64,000 bases of DNA, from assembly GCA_010093485.1 (NCBI GenBank), contig MU001512.1:270842-334841 (forward strand), given 5' to 3'. Within the stretch, counting starts at the first letter, position 1, and each line of letters begins with the position of its first letter. The DNA comes from Karstenula rhodostoma CBS 690.94 (Eukaryota > Ascomycota > Dothideomycetes > Pleosporales > Didymosphaeriaceae). The notes beneath the pieces are model-generated. The model saw only the letters and a program-made list of their open reading frames with translations, was not told the origin of the DNA and did no database searches. Below, one piece after another: positions 61,553 to 64,000 of this stretch. The translations under genes were made by a program, and so were the position numbers.

Positions 61553-63525
61553 ATGGTGGCCATCTTCCAAAGCCACGATGAGCCGGTCCGGCCATCCCGC
61601 AGAGCCATCAGCCAGTTCTCTCGGCTCGAGTCCGTCGCACCGGTCCTCCGCGAGCCCATCTGGCAGCAGTCCCGCGAGTTGGAAGCCTCGTCTGTCGAGG
61701 CTCGAACCAGGCTTGCCTATGAGCGGGCGCGAAGTCTCACCAAGGCATTTGGTAAGAAAAGCTACCATACCCACGCGGTGCCTTCGATCACCACTGACAG
61801 CGACGTTTTCCTTTTTCTAGGAATGACAATCGAGGATATACGCTCGCTGAAGCCGAAATTCTGGGACTTCCATCGCCACGGTAAGTAAGAGCTGGTCCCC
61901 AACTTCCACGACCATTTGGACAATCCAATACTCATCTCCCACCCAGCATTCACCCCCGACTCCGGAGCGTGGACCATCTTAACTATCCACTGGAACCTCT
62001 GCATGGGCACCATAAGCTCTTTTCTCAACGAGCGACCAGACCTACGGCCTCTGCTCGAAGCCCTCGAGCGCTTCGATATATGCGGCGAGTTCCTCCTCAC
62101 GGAGCTGGGCCACGGACTCGACGCTCGAAACCTCGAAACCACCGCTACGCTCCAACCCGACGGCACCTTCATACTTCACACGCCCCACCCCGGAGCAGCC
62201 AAGACGATGCCCCCAAGCTCCCCGCACGCCGGCATGGCGCGCACAGCCGTTGTGTTCGCCCGGCTCAGAGCCGCTGGTCGAGACCACGGCGTCCGCCCCT
62301 TCATCGTGCCCCTGAACGACGCCTCCGGTGCGATGAGCCCCGGCGTATCATGTACTCTATTCCCCGCGCGTCCAGGCGCAAAAGCAATCGACCACGCCTC
62401 CACAACCTTCACGCACGTCCCACTCCCCGCGGGCGCGCTCCTCGGCTCCCTCACCGGCACCCCCGCCGACGAGCGCTGGGCCTTCCTCCACGCCATCCAC
62501 CGCGTAACCATCGGCACGCTGTGCCTCTCCACCAGCAACGCCACCGTCCTGCGCGTCTCCGCCTGCATCGCGGGAAGGTACAGCGCCCGCCGCCACGTCG
62601 GCGCCCCAAACGCCGTCCCCATTCTCTCCTTCAGCACGCAGTACGGCCCCATTGCGCGGATGCTGGCGCATGCCGTCGTCTTCGATAGCTGGGCGCTCGA
62701 AGCGACGCGCATGTTCATAGCCAACGTCGGAAAGCTAGACATGCAGAACGTGCTGGGCGGCGTCTTCAAAGCCACCGTCCTCAGCTACACGCAGCCCGCG
62801 CTGAGCGACCTCGTAGACCGCTGCGGCTGGCAAGGTCTCTACGCCCACAACCAAGTCAGCAGACCCCGCGTTGTATCCCACCACACAGCCGTTCTCACTG
62901 TACTGACCGCATCCAGATCGCCGAACTCTGGCTCGCCGAAAAAGGAAACAGCATAGCCGAAGGCGACTTCCTCGTCCTCTGCATCCGCCTCGCCAGCGAA
63001 GTCCTCCTACGCCGCTACACGCCGCCTCCCCCGCGGGACCCGGCTTCCCTCCTCGCGCGCCACGAAGCCGCCCTCTGGGCCGACGCACGCCGCATCCACG
63101 CATCCCTCCACGGCGGCCACCGCGGCGCAGACTTCAACGCCCGCATCCTACCCCTCTCCCTCCCCCTCGTCCAGGCCACGGGCCAACGCATGGCATACGA
63201 AGCCGCCAAGGACGCCATGCTGCACGGAAACGCCGCGCGGGGGCTCCGCGTGACGCCGCAGGTGCTGGAGTTGTATGAGGTGACGTGTGTGATGGGGGGT
63301 TTGAGTTGGTATGTTGAGAATGGGGTAGTGACGAGGCAGGAGGTGTTTGAGCGGGATGTCGAGGCGGTGGGGGGGATGGTGCCGGTGATGGAGGGGATGA
63401 TAAACGACCCCGCGGTGGACGCGTTTATTAATGCGCCGATGGTGGGGGAAGAGGGACTGGCGGCTTTTTTCCGGAGTTTGCCGTCGTTTCAGGGGCCGGG
63501 GACAAGTGCGAGGGCCAAGTTGTGA
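61553..63525 (+). CDS. Peroxisomal acyl-CoA oxidase-like enzyme
   Basis: Four exons (61,553-61,751; 61,821-61,880; 61,947-62,854; 62,917-63,525) encode 591 residues. Introns of 69, 66 and 62 bp have GTAAGA, GTAAGT and GTCAGC donors. The helical N-terminus is followed by the FAD-binding core with CGEFLLTELGHGLDARNLETTA, the acyl-CoA oxidase signature region, and then HHP-type beta-domain and C-terminal helices (FSTQYGPIARMLAHAVVFDSWALEATR). The protein ends AKL, a type 1 peroxisomal targeting signal of the SKL class. The expected reaction is oxygen-dependent formation of trans-2-enoyl-CoA. It is shorter than typical 650-700-residue oxidases, so an acyl-CoA dehydrogenase-like role is possible. 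Confidence 0.78.
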
Positions 63526-64000
63526 AAGTGCGCGGTGGTGTGGTGGGTGGAATGTAAATACCCTTTTTCTTTCCTACAAGAATTTCAGTCAGGAATGGTC
63601 GTGCACGAAAGCACCGTCGACATAGAATTTCAGTCTCACAATTGGAAGGCGAACGTCAATGGTCGTCCCAACACTCGTCCTGTCTTCACTCATGACAGAT
63701 ACGCATTGAAGCACACACAACCCCATGTGCAAACAATCGCGCGTGCATGTCGGAAGCATCTAGGACAGTGTGAACTAGAATTCGACATGTTGGACAGGGA
63801 ACAACCGAAGCATTGAGGGCGCGACGCACCGCAGATAAATCACAGCACGAAGGTCAATGTGGGTATCTGAAAATGTGTATTGACTATGCTAGTCACACCT
63901 GCACGCAATCCGCGTAGGCGAGCCAACTCATCCCTATTCATGAGTTCATGTCCATATCAAACGCCGAAGACCGATAACCAAAAACCATCCCATTCAAAAA
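63526..64000. other. 3' flank, nothing recognised
   Basis: These 475 bp run to the window edge. There is a short in-frame continuation on the plus strand without family resemblance. No RNA gene or repeat was seen. Confidence 0.5.

Overview
The window looks like chromosomal DNA of a filamentous ascomycete (Pezizomycotina; the class cannot be fixed from sequence alone). Genes are split by short introns (43-77 bp, GT...AG, with CTAAC/CTGAC-type branch sites), the protein families are typical of this group, and the left third carries the mark of repeat-induced point mutation (RIP).

Left third (1 to about 22,430). This is an extremely A+T-rich, gene-free block in which CpA/TpG dinucleotides are almost absent and CpG is rare, so nearly every ATG has been lost. 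I read it as a nested stack of dead LTR retroelements. A complete Ty3/Gypsy-type element (3,368-11,499; 246-bp LTRs; CTAGT target duplication) and a complete Ty1/Copia-type element on the minus strand (13,898-19,419; 276-bp LTRs) sit inside an older minus-strand Copia element. That older element survives in three pieces: gag near 19.4-20.0 kb, integrase near 11.5-13.9 kb, reverse transcriptase near 2.1-3.4 kb. A third insertion, with a 208-bp LTR at 1,935-2,142, runs off the left edge. The block ends abruptly near 22,400, beside a short telomere-like stretch of CCCTAA units.

Right two thirds (22,461-64,000). This is a normal gene-dense region with 18 protein genes and one tRNA. In order: an aromatic-acid-exporter/FUSC-type membrane protein (-); Utp8 (-) divergent from the Elg1/ATAD5 PCNA unloader (+); Alb1 (-); an NmrA-like oxidoreductase (+); a small unrecognised spliced gene (-); a viperin (RSAD2) homologue (-) head-to-head with an adenylate/UMP-CMP-kinase-like gene (+); tRNA-Val(AAC) (-); a secreted Cys-rich protein (+); a coiled-coil protein with an apparent one-base frameshift (+); a DOMON/cytochrome b561 protein (-); a large Arg/Glu/Pro-rich repeat protein (-); a secreted lipase-like hydrolase (-); a cytochrome P450 (-); a Pth11-type seven-TM protein (-); a short-chain dehydrogenase (-); and a peroxisomal acyl-CoA-oxidase-like enzyme with a C-terminal AKL (+). 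Two families of small foldback (MITE-like) elements lie between genes.

How genes may work together. The most interesting unit is the viperin/nucleotide-kinase pair at 37.3-39.6 kb. In vertebrates RSAD2 lies beside CMPK2, a nucleotide kinase that supplies its CTP substrate, and this fungal locus shows an analogous divergent pairing with a different kinase fold subtype. The P450, seven-TM protein, SDR and acyl-CoA-oxidase-like genes at 54-63.5 kb are neighbours that could share a metabolic role, but no backbone synthase is present. Exon boundaries were deduced by hand from splice signals and frame continuity; none is backed by transcripts.
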